Below are positions 1 through 7,906 of a DNA stretch of 64,000 bases, piece after piece (the first letter of the stretch is position 1; each line of letters opens with the position of its first letter). The position numbers and the translations under genes are program-made. This stretch comes from Phocaeicola fibrisolvens (lineage in GTDB: Bacteria; Bacteroidota; Bacteroidia; Bacteroidales; Bacteroidaceae). The notes beneath the pieces are model-generated. The model made no database searches, had not been told where the DNA came from, and saw nothing but the letters and a program-made list of their open reading frames with translations. Where the stretch lies: NCBI RefSeq assembly GCF_025567125.1, contig NZ_JAOQJI010000011.1, positions 1-64,000 on the forward strand. Reading direction: 5' to 3'.

Positions 1-129
1 CACCGTAAGGTGGCATGGCGCCGACAGCCGAGCCTACAGATAACCGTGGAGAAGCTGGATAACGACCTCACGATGCTGGGCGACAAGTTGAGCAAGTCAT
101 TCGGTAACATCAAGGTGGCAGGGATATGA
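1..129 (+). CDS. 3' end of an unidentified mobile-element gene
   Basis: An open frame enters from the left edge and ends at TGA 127-129, giving about 42 C-terminal residues that end in SFGNIKVAGI. The stop overlaps the start of the next gene as ATGA (126-129), which suggests translational coupling in one operon. Too little is visible to name the product. The position just before a primase/mobilisation block suggests it belongs to the same mobile element (inference). Confidence 0.6.
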   Translation, partial: HRKVAWRRQPSLQITVEKLDNDLTMLGDKLSKSFGNIKVAGI

Positions 130-497
130 AACGGGCAACAATCACGATGGACGGAAGCGGCAGGGTTGCCGTACCGTCCGATATAGCCAATGTGTGGATG
201 AGCGAAATGGAGTTGGTAACGCTGTTTGATGTAATCGCCCCGACACTCCGTGCCGCTGTCCGAGCCGTGTATAGGAGCGGAGTGTTGCAATCTTGCGAAG
301 TGGAAAGGCGCATCAGGCTGCCAAACGGTTATTATTTGGAAGTGTATGCGCTGCCAATGGTAATGGCACTGGCTTTCCGTATCAACACATCCAATGCCGC
401 AAGAGTGCGTAATGTCTTGCTGGAAAGGCTGTGCTTGCGAAAAGACAGACAAATGCTTTGGCTTTCGTTAGGTAACAGCATATCGTGTAAGTGTTAG
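126..497 (+). CDS. Small protein of unknown function, mobile-element associated
   Basis: This 123-aa protein is not recognised. Its ATG overlaps the stop of the upstream gene (ATGA), so the two are probably co-translated. The start MKRATITMDGSGRVAVPSDI vaguely recalls the beta-strand opening of AbrB-type proteins, but I see no complete domain. No signal peptide or membrane segment is visible. A strong terminator follows at 548-590, so this is the last gene of its operon. A role in mobile-element maintenance or regulation is only inferred from position. Confidence 0.55.
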   Translation: MKRATITMDGSGRVAVPSDIANVWMSEMELVTLFDVIAPTLRAAVRAVYRSGVLQSCEVERRIRLPNGYYLEVYALPMVMALAFRINTSNAARVRNVLLERLCLRKDRQMLWLSLGNSISCKC

Positions 498-547
498 CGA
501 GTGCGGTTGCGTGTCACTACGCCCATGCACTCACACAATCCAAGTCT

Positions 548-590
548 GCCCGAAGAAGTACCATTTTCCGCTTCTTCGGGCTTTTTCTTT
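548..590 (+). terminator. Rho-independent terminator after the 126-497 gene
   Basis: A perfect 11-bp stem, GCCCGAAGAAG (548-558) with CTTCTTCGGGC (571-581), is followed by a T-rich run at 582-590. It closes the leftmost operon. Confidence 0.9.
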
Positions 591-699
591 TCGCCTTTTG
601 ATGACTGATATTGTCCATCTTACTGCATTTTCTTATCCGTCGGTTTCTTTTGCGCCGTTCTGCATAGTTTTACATATCAAGGTTTTAGCCGTCCTGCCG

Positions 700-744
700 T
701 AGCTTTGCAACCATGTTTAATCCACCTGCCGACAAGGTGTCGGC
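700..744 (+). promoter_or_regulatory. Promoter and leader hairpin of the primase gene
   Basis: TAGCTTTG at 700-707 matches the Bacteroidetes -7 box TAnnTTTG. Shortly downstream, a perfect 7-bp hairpin GCCGACA (728-734) / TGTCGGC (738-744) with loop AGG lies in the presumed leader, 24 nt before the ATG at 769. The hairpin could be a regulatory or protein-binding site; its function is unknown. Confidence 0.55.
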
Positions 745-768
745 GGCACTAAAACCTATATTTGAAAC

Positions 769-1962
769 ATGGAAAAGAAAGAAGAATTTATCCGTGTAGG
801 CACCACGCTCTACAAGATTGTGAACCAGCCCCGCATTGACGGCGGCTATGTGAGGAGACGCATCGCATGGAACGCCGAGACCCTGCGACAGGACTACGGC
901 AAGGACTACATGGCGGGCATCCCGAAGTATGACGGTTTCTGCACCGTACCCGACCATGTAGGCTACCAGCCCGTAGTCGGCAAGTTCCTCAACCTCTACG
1001 AGCCGATAAGCCATGTTCCCGTGCCGGGCGATTTCCCCTGCATTCGCTCGTTGGTGGAACACATCTTCGGCGAACAGTACGGGTTGGGCATGGACTACCT
1101 GCAACTGCTGTATCTGTATCCCGTTCAGAAGCTGCCCATCCTGTTGCTCGTGTCCGAAGAGAGGAATACGGGCAAAAGCACGTTCCTGAACTTCCTGAAA
1201 GCCGTATTCCAGAACAACGTGACGTTCAACACCAACGAGGACTTCCGCAGCCAGTTCAATTCCGACTGGGCGGGCAAGCTGCTCATCATGGTGGACGAGG
1301 TGCTGCTCAACCGCCGTGAGGACAGCGAACGGTTGAAGAACCTCAGCACCACACTATCCTACAAGGTGGAGGCTAAAGGCAAAGACCGTGACGAGATAGG
1401 CTTCTTCGCCAAGTTCGTGTTGTGCTCCAACAACGAGCATCTGCCCGTTATCATTGACGCAGGTGAAACACGCTATTGGGTGCGGAAGATTGTGCCGCTA
1501 CGGAATGATGATACCGACTTCCTGCAAAAACTGAAAGCGGAGATACCCGCTTTTCTTCATTTCCTGCAACACCGGCAGCTATCCACCGAAAAAGAAAGCC
1601 GAATGTGGTTCAACCCGAAGCTGCTGGAGACGGAAGCCCTGCGGAAGATTATCCGAAGCAACCGCAACCGTTTGGAGATAGAAATGACGGAACTCCTGCT
1701 CGACATCATGGCAAGCGTGGGCGTCAGTTCTGTTTCTTTTTGCCTCAATGATATTATCCCGTTGCTCGTCTGCTCGCAAGTAAAGGTGGAGAAGTCGCAG
1801 GTTCGGAAAGTGGTGCAGGAATGCTGGAAGCTTACCCCTGCATCCAATTCGCTTTCCTACACCACCTACCAATACGACTACAACCGTGAATGCCGTTACT
1901 CGCCCGTCAGGAGGATTGGACGCTACTATCTGGTAAGCAAGGAACAGTTGGAAACACTCTGA
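769..1962 (+). CDS. D5-like primase/helicase (DUF5906-type) of a mobile element
   Basis: This 397-aa protein is probably the helicase part of a plasmid- or phage-type replication initiator. A Walker A motif EERNTGKS lies near residues 131-138, a Walker B segment KLLIMVDEVLL near 170-180, and a sensor-like FVLCSNNEHLP near 217-226. This is the order seen in superfamily 3/D5-like replicative helicases. No N-terminal primase catalytic domain is evident, so priming may need another protein. The gene has its own promoter (700-707) and is followed directly by iteron-like repeats, which fits replication of an excised mobilisable element. The exact family name is from recall and not checked. Confidence 0.7.
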   Translation: MEKKEEFIRVGTTLYKIVNQPRIDGGYVRRRIAWNAETLRQDYGKDYMAGIPKYDGFCTVPDHVGYQPVVGKFLNLYEPISHVPVPGDFPCIRSLVEHIFGEQYGLGMDYLQLLYLYPVQKLPILLLVSEERNTGKSTFLNFLKAVFQNNVTFNTNEDFRSQFNSDWAGKLLIMVDEVLLNRREDSERLKNLSTTLSYKVEAKGKDRDEIGFFAKFVLCSNNEHLPVIIDAGETRYWVRKIVPLRNDDTDFLQKLKAEIPAFLHFLQHRQLSTEKESRMWFNPKLLETEALRKIIRSNRNRLEIEMTELLLDIMASVGVSSVSFCLNDIIPLLVCSQVKVEKSQVRKVVQECWKLTPASNSLSYTTYQYDYNRECRYSPVRRIGRYYLVSKEQLETL

Positions 1963-1965
1963 TAT

Positions 1966-2173
1966 TTTGATGAAATGATGAAAGCATATATAAACATAAA
2001 GAATGACAGCGACTTACATTCTCATCAAACGCTCAACAAAAGGATTGGGCTGATGAAAAGAGAAAGGCAACACAACGCCGCTCATCGCTTTTCTTTTGGC
2101 GAGCGGTTTGATGAAACGCTGATGAAAGGTTATTGCATTAGCTGTCTGTATATTAGACTATCCAATCATCAAA
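1966..2173. repeat. Iteron-like cluster of TGATGAAA / TTTGATGA repeats
   Basis: TGATGAAA occurs at 1968, 1976, 2051, 2109 and 2120. TTTGATGA occurs at 1966 and 2107, and in inverted form (TCATCAAA) at 2022 and 2166. The first two TGATGAAA copies are head to tail. Repeats directly downstream of a replication-helicase gene are typical of origin or initiator-binding regions. An open frame at 1975-2382 crosses this stretch, but its composition looks non-coding. Confidence 0.45.
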
Positions 2174-2239
2174 TCATCGGAATTTCAGCCCTTATCAAGT
2201 CCGCAGGGGAAACGGCAACACCATCCCTGTCTGTATGCT

Positions 2240-2434
2240 GTTGTGCCGACAGGCAATCATGCCGGCACAACGGCACAGAATATCATACAAGGCTGGCAAA
2301 AAGAAAAGGGCGACCAACATCCGCCGACATCATCGCCGACACCGCCGCAGGCTTTTGGGAACGAAAAGCCATAGCTCATTAGGGCGTTTTCTTCACTCAC
2401 CGCTGACGCTAATGCTAAAAACACCCCAATGAGC
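2240..2434. other. Candidate origin of transfer (oriT) with two inverted repeats
   Basis: The 1963-2542 gap between the primase and the relaxase contains two dyads. The first is a perfect 9-bp repeat GTTGTGCCG (2240-2248) / CGGCACAAC (2263-2271). The second has 17-nt arms at 2374-2390 and 2418-2434 that pair at 15 of 17 positions (GCTCATT...GTTTT with AAAAC...AATGAGC) around a 27-nt loop with three spaced GCT triplets. A GGGGT-TAC-ACCCC dyad follows near 2438-2450. Long imperfect hairpins just upstream of a MobV relaxase gene are the usual place for an oriT. The nick site cannot be assigned from sequence alone. Confidence 0.45.
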
Positions 2435-2542
2435 CAACGGGGTTACACCCCTCTGGACACCCCCGTTTGCCCCGTGCGGCACGACCGCAGGCGGACGGAT
2501 ACCGACAAACAATTTGTAGAACCCAAAAAACAAGAAACAAAC

Positions 2543-3913
2543 ATGGGATACATAAGCATCCAAATCAACAAGGCGAAAGGGTCGGCTGACACGGGCGCAT
2601 CCGACCACATAGAACGCAAAACAATGCCCAAGAACGCCGACCCCACACGCACCCATCTCAACCGTGAACTGGTGGAGTTCCCCGACGGTGTGGCAGACCG
2701 CACCGAAGCGATAAGCCACCGCATCCACACGGCAGGCATCAGACGAAAAATTACTCCCGACCAAGTACGGGCAATCCGCATCGTGCTTTCGGGTTCGCAT
2801 GAAGATATGGTGAGAGTGCAGGACGAAGGCAGGCTGGGTGAATGGTGCGATGACAACCTGCAATGGCTGCACCGCACATTCGGCAGGGAGAACACCGTTT
2901 CGGCAGTGCTGCACATGGACGAACACACGCCGCACATCCATGCAACGGTCGTACTGATAGTGACGGGAGAGCGCAGGAAAGCCAAGAAGAAACAAGCGGA
3001 CAGCAAACGCACCTACCGCAAGAAAGCCAACGCCGTGCGTTTGTGTGCCGATGACCTCCTGACCCGTGAAAGGCTTGTCGCTTACCACGACAGCTACGCC
3101 GCAGCGATGGCGAAGTACGGATTGCAGCGTGGCATACGAGGTTCGGAAGCACGGCACACAACCACCGCCCAATACTACCGTGACCTGAAACGGCAGACGG
3201 GAGAGCTTGAAGCCAACGTGCAGCAGTTGCAGACCGAACGCCAACAGGCAAAGCAGGAACTTGACTAAGTCAAAAAAGAAATCAAGTCGGAGAAGCTGGA
3301 AGCCGCCAAGACCGAGGCGAAAGCGGCACTCGTGGCAAAAGTAGGTTCTCTTTTGGGTAGCGGCAGACTGAAAGAGTTGGAAGCCGACAACCGAACCTTG
3401 CAAGGCGAGGTTGCCGCCCGTGACGAGAGTATCGAATTATTGCAAAAGCAGATGGAGCGGCAGCAGGAGGAACACAGCCGCCAATTGGTGGAACTGCAAG
3501 CCAAGTACCGCAGGGAAATGGCGGACAAGGAAGCGGCACACCAAGAGGAAGTGTCATTCCTAAAATCCATTATCCAAAAAGCCAAGAAATGGTTTCCGCA
3601 GTTTCAAGAGCTGGTGTATATGGAGAAGTTCTGCCTTAAAGTCGGCTTCAACGAAAGGCAGACTGCCACGCTCATCAGCGGCAAACCGCTGTTCTACGAG
3701 GGCGAGCTCTATTCGGAAGAGCACAGGCGGAAGTTCACGACCGAGGAAGCAGGCTTCCAAGTGGTAAAAGACCCGAAAGACAAGTCCAAGCTTGCACTTG
3801 CCATCAACGGGCAAGTGATTGGAGAGTGGTTCAAGGAGCAGTTTGGCAGGCTGTTCTCATCCGTTAAAAGGACGGTTGAACCGCTTAGGAGAGGCAAGGG
3901 CATGGGATTATAA
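2543..3913 (+). pseudogene. MobV-family relaxase (Mob/Pre) interrupted by a nonsense codon
   Basis: The frame starts at ATG 2543 (MGYISIQINKAKG, the usual MobV opening) and would run 456 codons to TAA 3911-3913. TAA at 3266-3268 interrupts it in the same frame after 241 residues. The N-terminal part keeps the relaxase motif HMDEHTPHIH (about residues 124-133). The part after the stop continues without a frame change as a long coiled-coil region (KLEAAKTEAKAALV..., then many E/Q/R heptads) and a conserved-looking C-terminus. A single CAA-to-TAA change would explain this. The catalytic domain could still be made, and reinitiation at ATG 3332 is possible. A sequencing error is also possible. Confidence 0.85.
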
Positions 3914-3990
3914 ACAATACCAACGGAAAAATAGCAAGTTTGTGTTTGGGGCAGACCAAAACCGCTTGCTATCCTCAGTTGGTTCAAACG

Positions 3991-4554
3991 TCATTTTATT
4001 TGTGCCCGAATCCTACTCAAACTTGCCTGTGTGATGCCTAAATAGGTGGCGATACTTCCTAACGGCAACCGCTGTAACAAATCAGGCTCTTTCTCCAACA
4101 ACTCGTGATACCGTTCCGAGGCGACGGCTGACAACATGGAAATCAGCCGTTCCTCGGCAGCAAGCAGTTCCATTTCCGCATAACGCCGTCCCCAATTGGC
4201 TATGTGCAAATCCTTCAAGAATAACTCTTTCAGTTTTTTCCTTTCCAATACATATAAGACAGAATTTTCCATCAGCTCCATTGTTTCATACCCCGGTTCG
4301 TCATTCACATATCCTTTCATGGAAACAATAGTCGCCCCTTCCTTGCCGACCCAAAAGGTAATTTCTTTCCCCTCTACCGAAGTATAGGCGCGGACAATGC
4401 CTTTCTTGATGAAAAAGATGTCTTTTTCTATCTTGCCATATTCCAACACTTGGAATCCTTTTGGGTATGAGACTTCCGTCAGGCATTGCCGCAACTTGTC
4501 CAAAGACGCATCCGGCATGGCATATCTCTGGTTGATGATTTCCTTTATATCCAT
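3991..4554 (-). CDS. Crp/Fnr-family transcriptional regulator
   Basis: This 187-aa protein has an N-terminal cyclic-nucleotide-binding-like beta barrel (about 25-115, with YPKGFQVLEYGKIEKDIFFIKKG) and a short C-terminal helix-turn-helix (about 148-187, with PLGSIATYLGITQASLSRIR). No cysteine cluster of the Fnr type is seen, so an iron-sulfur oxygen sensor is unlikely. It is divergent from an SMR-MFS transporter pair, across an intergenic region holding promoters for both sides and a dyad. It therefore probably controls those transporters (inference). It could be cargo of the mobile element or adjacent backbone. Confidence 0.85.
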   Translation of the reverse strand: MDIKEIINQRYAMPDASLDKLRQCLTEVSYPKGFQVLEYGKIEKDIFFIKKGIVRAYTSVEGKEITFWVGKEGATIVSMKGYVNDEPGYETMELMENSVLYVLERKKLKELFLKDLHIANWGRRYAEMELLAAEERLISMLSAVASERYHELLEKEPDLLQRLPLGSIATYLGITQASLSRIRAQIK

Positions 4555-4573
4555 AAGTCATTTTGTTGTGGTA

Positions 4574-4581
4574 CAAAATTA
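4574..4581 (-). promoter_or_regulatory. -7 box for the Crp/Fnr-family gene
   Basis: On the minus strand this reads TAATTTTG, matching TAnnTTTG, 20 nt before the ATG at 4554. A stem-loop AACAGC...GCTGTT followed by seven T lies at 4598-4622 between the two divergent genes. Its role is unclear. Confidence 0.5.
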
Positions 4582-4624
4582 TAAAATAGCGCACAGAAAC
4601 AGCTGCTAACGGCTGTTTTTTTGT

Positions 4625-4686
4625 CAAATGCAAAATCCGTTTTTACCAAATGTAAAAAACGGTTAGAAATTACTTGCTTACTTTTG
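4625..4686 (+). promoter_or_regulatory. Promoter of the efflux genes with operator-like dyad and direct repeat
   Basis: TACTTTTG (4679-4686) fits the -7 box for the SMR gene at 4712. Just upstream, CCGTTTTT (4637-4644) and AAAAACGG (4655-4662) form a perfect 8-bp dyad. CAAATG is repeated at 4625 and 4647, exactly 22 bp apart, each copy followed by an A-rich stretch. This is a good candidate binding site for the divergent Crp/Fnr protein, though the motif is not the E. coli CRP/FNR consensus. Confidence 0.5.
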
Positions 4687-4711
4687 CACCCGAATTTAAT
4701 AAATCATAGGT

Positions 4712-5038
4712 ATGAATTGGATAATTTTATTTTTGGCAGGATTGTTTGAGGTAAGCCTTACATTCTGCTTGGGAAAAACGAGAGAGGCATCAGGTATTGG
4801 TTTTTATCTGTGGGGAAGCGGTTTCTTGGCTTCCACGGTATTGAGTATGGCATTACTTGCCAAAGCGGTTCAGACTTTGCCTTTGGGCACGGCATACGCC
4901 ATTTGGACGGGTATCGGAGCGGTCGGCACGGTCTTGATTGGGATATTCGTTTTCAAAGAGCCGGCCACTCCCATACGGCTTTTCTTCCTGTTCACGCTCA
5001 TTGCCTCCTTGATTGGATTGAAAGTTGTGTCATACTGA
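4712..5038 (+). CDS. Small multidrug resistance (SMR) family transporter
   Basis: This 108-aa inner-membrane protein has four hydrophobic helices and the SMR hallmark glutamate in helix 1 (AGLFEVSLTFCLGKT, Glu near residue 13). The GTAYAIWTGIGAVGTVLIGI motif of helix 3 is also present. SMR proteins work as antiparallel dimers that exchange protons for cationic drugs (Qac type) or guanidinium (Gdx/SugE type). The LAGLFEV and TGIGAVGT patterns lean towards the Gdx/SugE branch, but this is not certain. It is the first gene of a two-gene unit, 12 nt before the MFS gene. Confidence 0.88.
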   Translation: MNWIILFLAGLFEVSLTFCLGKTREASGIGFYLWGSGFLASTVLSMALLAKAVQTLPLGTAYAIWTGIGAVGTVLIGIFVFKEPATPIRLFFLFTLIASLIGLKVVSY

Positions 5039-5050
5039 AAGGAGGAATAA

Positions 5051-6256
5051 ATGATGAAATATGAATTGAGAGAAAACCACGGCATTCCGGCACCTCTGCT
5101 GGCTCTGATGGCAGTCGCTACCGGGCTTTCCGTTGCCAACTGCTACTACAACCAGCCTTTGTTGGGCAGCATGGCAAAGGATTTTGGGGTAAGCGACTTT
5201 TCTGCCAGCATGGTTGCGACATTGACCCAGATAGGTTATGTAGTCGGACTTGTGTTTGTCATTCCGCTTGGCGATTTGGTTTCACGAAAGCAGCTGATAT
5301 TGACCAATTATATCATTTCATCGTGCGCATTGCTTGCCATAGCACTTGCCCCTAACATCTATTGGGTGTGGGGCGCATCCTTGCTTGCCGGAGCATCTTC
5401 GGTTATGCCGCAGTTCTTCATCCCGTTGGTGTCTTTCCATTCAGCACCAGCACACAAGGTACGCAACGTGGGGATTATACAGTCCTGTCTGCTCATAGGC
5501 ATTCTTGGCTCACGGGTGTTAAGTGGTTTCCTGGCTGATATGTGGGGATGGCGTTCCGTCTATTTTGTGGCTTGTGTGTTTATGCTCGGATGCTTTCTTA
5601 TGATTTACAAGATGCTTCCCGTTCTGCCTGCTCGTTCACGTGAAAATTATGCGGGTCTGATGAAATCCTTGTTGCGTCTGCTTGCCAAATACCCGTACTT
5701 GCGTATCGCTTCGTTGAGGGCGGCATTGGCTTATGGCTCGTTCTTTGCGTTGTGGAGTTGCCTTGCTTTCCGGATGAAGCAAGAGCCATTCTTTGCGGAT
5801 GACGATATTATCGGGGCACTCGGTTTGTGCGGATTGGCAGGTGCGTCTACGGTTGTATTCATTAGCGGCTATATCCAGAAGTACGGCGTAAGGTTCTTCT
5901 CCATTGTCGGGGGATGTGTTATCTTGGCTGCATGGTTGTTGGCATTTTTGGGAAATGACAGCTACTTGTGGATGATAATCGCCATCCTTTTGATTGATGC
6001 AGGAATGCAATGCATCCATTTGTCAAATCAGACCAGCGTGGTCTCCCTTGACGCATCCGCCATCAACCGAGTCAATACCGTTTATATGACCATCTACTTT
6101 CTGGGCGGTTCTGCTGGTACGTTCGTTTCAGGTCTGTTTTGGCAACATTACGGATGGGCAGGCGTGGTAGGAGTAGGAGTTGCCTTTACCGTGGCTTCCT
6201 TGTTCGTTAATTGCTTCCAACCAAGACTGCATAAGGATGAATGCTCAATATTCTGA
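5051..6256 (+). CDS. MFS efflux transporter
   Basis: This 401-aa protein of the major facilitator superfamily has about 12 hydrophobic segments. It opens with LMAVATGLSVANCYYNQPLL, and a motif-A-like PLGDLVSRKQLI follows helix 2. The N-terminal half resembles the drug:H+ antiporter (DHA1) branch. Translation is well supported: a strong Shine-Dalgarno, AAAGGAGG, lies a few bases before ATG 5051 (the ATG at 5054 is an alternative). It is co-transcribed with the SMR gene. The substrate is unknown; shared control with an SMR protein suggests export of a toxic small molecule (inference). Confidence 0.82.
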   Translation: MMKYELRENHGIPAPLLALMAVATGLSVANCYYNQPLLGSMAKDFGVSDFSASMVATLTQIGYVVGLVFVIPLGDLVSRKQLILTNYIISSCALLAIALAPNIYWVWGASLLAGASSVMPQFFIPLVSFHSAPAHKVRNVGIIQSCLLIGILGSRVLSGFLADMWGWRSVYFVACVFMLGCFLMIYKMLPVLPARSRENYAGLMKSLLRLLAKYPYLRIASLRAALAYGSFFALWSCLAFRMKQEPFFADDDIIGALGLCGLAGASTVVFISGYIQKYGVRFFSIVGGCVILAAWLLAFLGNDSYLWMIIAILLIDAGMQCIHLSNQTSVVSLDASAINRVNTVYMTIYFLGGSAGTFVSGLFWQHYGWAGVVGVGVAFTVASLFVNCFQPRLHKDECSIF

Positions 6257-6301
6257 CTAAAATAATTTTTGGAATGATCCTTTCAGTCTGAATATTTTTC
6301 A

Positions 6302-6309
6302 TACCTTTG
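6302..6309 (+). promoter_or_regulatory. -7 box upstream of a 47-codon frame
   Basis: TACCTTTG matches TAnnTTTG and sits 31 nt before an ATG at 6341. It is the first of two promoters in the 6257-6598 gap between the efflux genes and mcrB. Confidence 0.45.
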
Positions 6310-6340
6310 TACCGTAAGAGTTTCCCGAACAAGCAAAGCG

Positions 6341-6484
6341 ATGCAGACCACGGCAATTAGAACGGTTACCAACTCATTACCCGAAAACGAGGTAATTCTT
6401 CTAACTCTCTTGATTTCAAAGAGGTATATTCCTTATACAGATTTACGGAAAATCTTTGAAATAACCTTGCAAAACGACAAATGA
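6341..6484 (+). CDS. Possible small protein (47 aa), unknown
   Basis: The frame opens at ATG 6341, encodes a peptide starting MQTTAIRTVTNSLPENEV and ending LQNDK, and stops at TGA 6482-6484. It has a well-placed promoter box (6302-6309) but no clear ribosome binding site, which is common in Bacteroidetes. I do not recognise the peptide. It could be a remnant of a longer gene cut by insertion of the neighbouring element, a real small protein, or chance. Confidence 0.3.
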   Translation: MQTTAIRTVTNSLPENEVILLTLLISKRYIPYTDLRKIFEITLQNDK

Positions 6485-6531
6485 GATTAATAATAAGCGC
6501 TCATATCCAACAAACTATTACGGCTTTTTTC

Positions 6532-6539
6532 TAACTTTG
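6532..6539 (+). promoter_or_regulatory. -7 box of the mcrBC operon
   Basis: TAACTTTG matches TAnnTTTG about 60 nt upstream of the mcrB start codon. Confidence 0.5.
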
Positions 6540-6598
6540 TTTCCACTATTTTATGAATCATCATTACCCGCTATACTTTATCAAACAACTATGAAAAT

Positions 6599-7906
6599 AT
6601 GGAAGAGAAAAATCTAGACTACTATATCCAACTACTGGAAGCAAATAAAAATCTTATTCTGACAGGTGCACCCGGTACGGGGAAAACGTATTTGGCCAAA
6701 GCAATTGCGGACAAGATGGAAGCTGAATATGAATTTGTTCAATTCCATCCGTCGTATGACTACACAGACTTTGTGGAAGGTTTGCGCCCTACTCCTCCCG
6801 ATAAAAATGGGAACATCGGGTTTGAAAGAAAGGATGGAGTATTCAAGGAGTTTTGCAAAAGAGCAATCGAAAAATGCAAAGGCTTATCCACTGAGTCCTC
6901 AATAAATATCTCAAAGAATTCCATTGATGAGAATGATAAGATTGAAAAAGCAATGAGTTGGCTTATGAAACAAAATGGAGCCACTCTCAAATCCATACGA
7001 AGTGAAACAAAATTCACGTTAGTGATTAATCAAAATAAAATATATCTAAGAATTCCCAAAGGTAATGAAAATTATGTAAACCCTAACGGTGTTATCAGAT
7101 ATCTAAAAACGGGGGAATATGACAAAGAACATCAAACATATGAACCTTCTGTCGGCTTTTTTATTAAGGAAAACTGTCCTTTATATACAAAGGACACATC
7201 TAACAATCACATTTTACATAAAGATATTCTACCTCCTAAAGAGAAACAGTTCGTATTAGAGAATCGTAAAGAAGAAAAAATTAAGCATTTTATCTTCATC
7301 ATCGACGAAATCAACCGGGGTGAAATCTCCAAAATTTTCGGCGAACTGTTCTTCAGCATCGACCCGAGTTATCGCGGAGAAAAAGGATTAGTCAAGACCC
7401 AGTATCAGAATCTGATTACCGATGAATCCGACCCGTTCTACGAAGGCTTCTACGTTCCGGAAAATGTCTATATCATCGGAACCATGAACGACATCGACCG
7501 CAGTGTGGAGAGTATGGACTTCGCCATGCGCCGCCGTTTTGCCTGGGTGGAGATAAAAGCCAATGAGCATACAGGGATGCTGGACGAGGAACTGGCAGAC
7601 ATGAAAGAGGAAATCGTTCAGGTCATGACGCGCCTGAATGCCGCCATCTGGGATGAAGAGAACCACACGGGCATAGAAGGATTAAGCCCTGCCTATCACA
7701 TTGAAGGTTCCTACTTCAGCAAACTGGCACTTTATCTGGACAACGAACGTACCCACAAGGAAGCAGCCTACAAGCACCTGTGGGAAAACCACCTGAAAGG
7801 TGTCCTGTTTGAATACCTGAGAGGAACAGCCAATGCCATGGAGAATCTGAAAATGCTGGAACAAGTGTATTATCAAAAAGAAGGAAAAAATGATATTGAA
7901 GGATAA
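6599..7906 (+). CDS. mcrB: McrB-like GTP-dependent restriction ATPase subunit
   Basis: This 435-aa AAA+ protein has Walker A GAPGTGKT (23-30), Walker B HFIFIIDEINRGE (about 230-242) and the McrB signature YIIGTMNDIDRSVESMDFAMRRRF. That signature replaces the DNA-specific parts of other AAA+ proteins and supports GTP use. In type IV restriction, McrB forms a ring that binds modified DNA and drives the McrC nuclease. Here the usual N-terminal DNA-recognition domain is missing: Walker A begins at residue 23. Instead, about 130 residues (95-228) are inserted between Walker A and B, and their coding DNA (about 6881-7274) is visibly AT-rich compared with both sides. The insert may carry the specificity. 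The 3' end overlaps mcrC by 17 nt. Confidence 0.88.
   Translation: MEEKNLDYYIQLLEANKNLILTGAPGTGKTYLAKAIADKMEAEYEFVQFHPSYDYTDFVEGLRPTPPDKNGNIGFERKDGVFKEFCKRAIEKCKGLSTESSINISKNSIDENDKIEKAMSWLMKQNGATLKSIRSETKFTLVINQNKIYLRIPKGNENYVNPNGVIRYLKTGEYDKEHQTYEPSVGFFIKENCPLYTKDTSNNHILHKDILPPKEKQFVLENRKEEKIKHFIFIIDEINRGEISKIFGELFFSIDPSYRGEKGLVKTQYQNLITDESDPFYEGFYVPENVYIIGTMNDIDRSVESMDFAMRRRFAWVEIKANEHTGMLDEELADMKEEIVQVMTRLNAAIWDEENHTGIEGLSPAYHIEGSYFSKLALYLDNERTHKEAAYKHLWENHLKGVLFEYLRGTANAMENLKMLEQVYYQKEGKNDIEG

Noticed and set aside
511..702. Small open frame across the terminator at 548-590
   Set aside because: It reads through a strong terminator hairpin and the primase promoter and has no coding features.
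1975..2382. Open frame of 135 codons between the primase and relaxase genes
   Set aside because: It runs through the iteron-like repeats and a dyad, has low-complexity odd composition with many Cys/Arg/His, and no recognisable domain. The sequence features fit a non-coding origin region better.
6380..6440. tRNA gene fragment as attachment site at the right end of the left element
   Set aside because: The stretch has a weak CTCTT/AAGAG dyad but no cloverleaf, no TTCnA loop and no CCA end.
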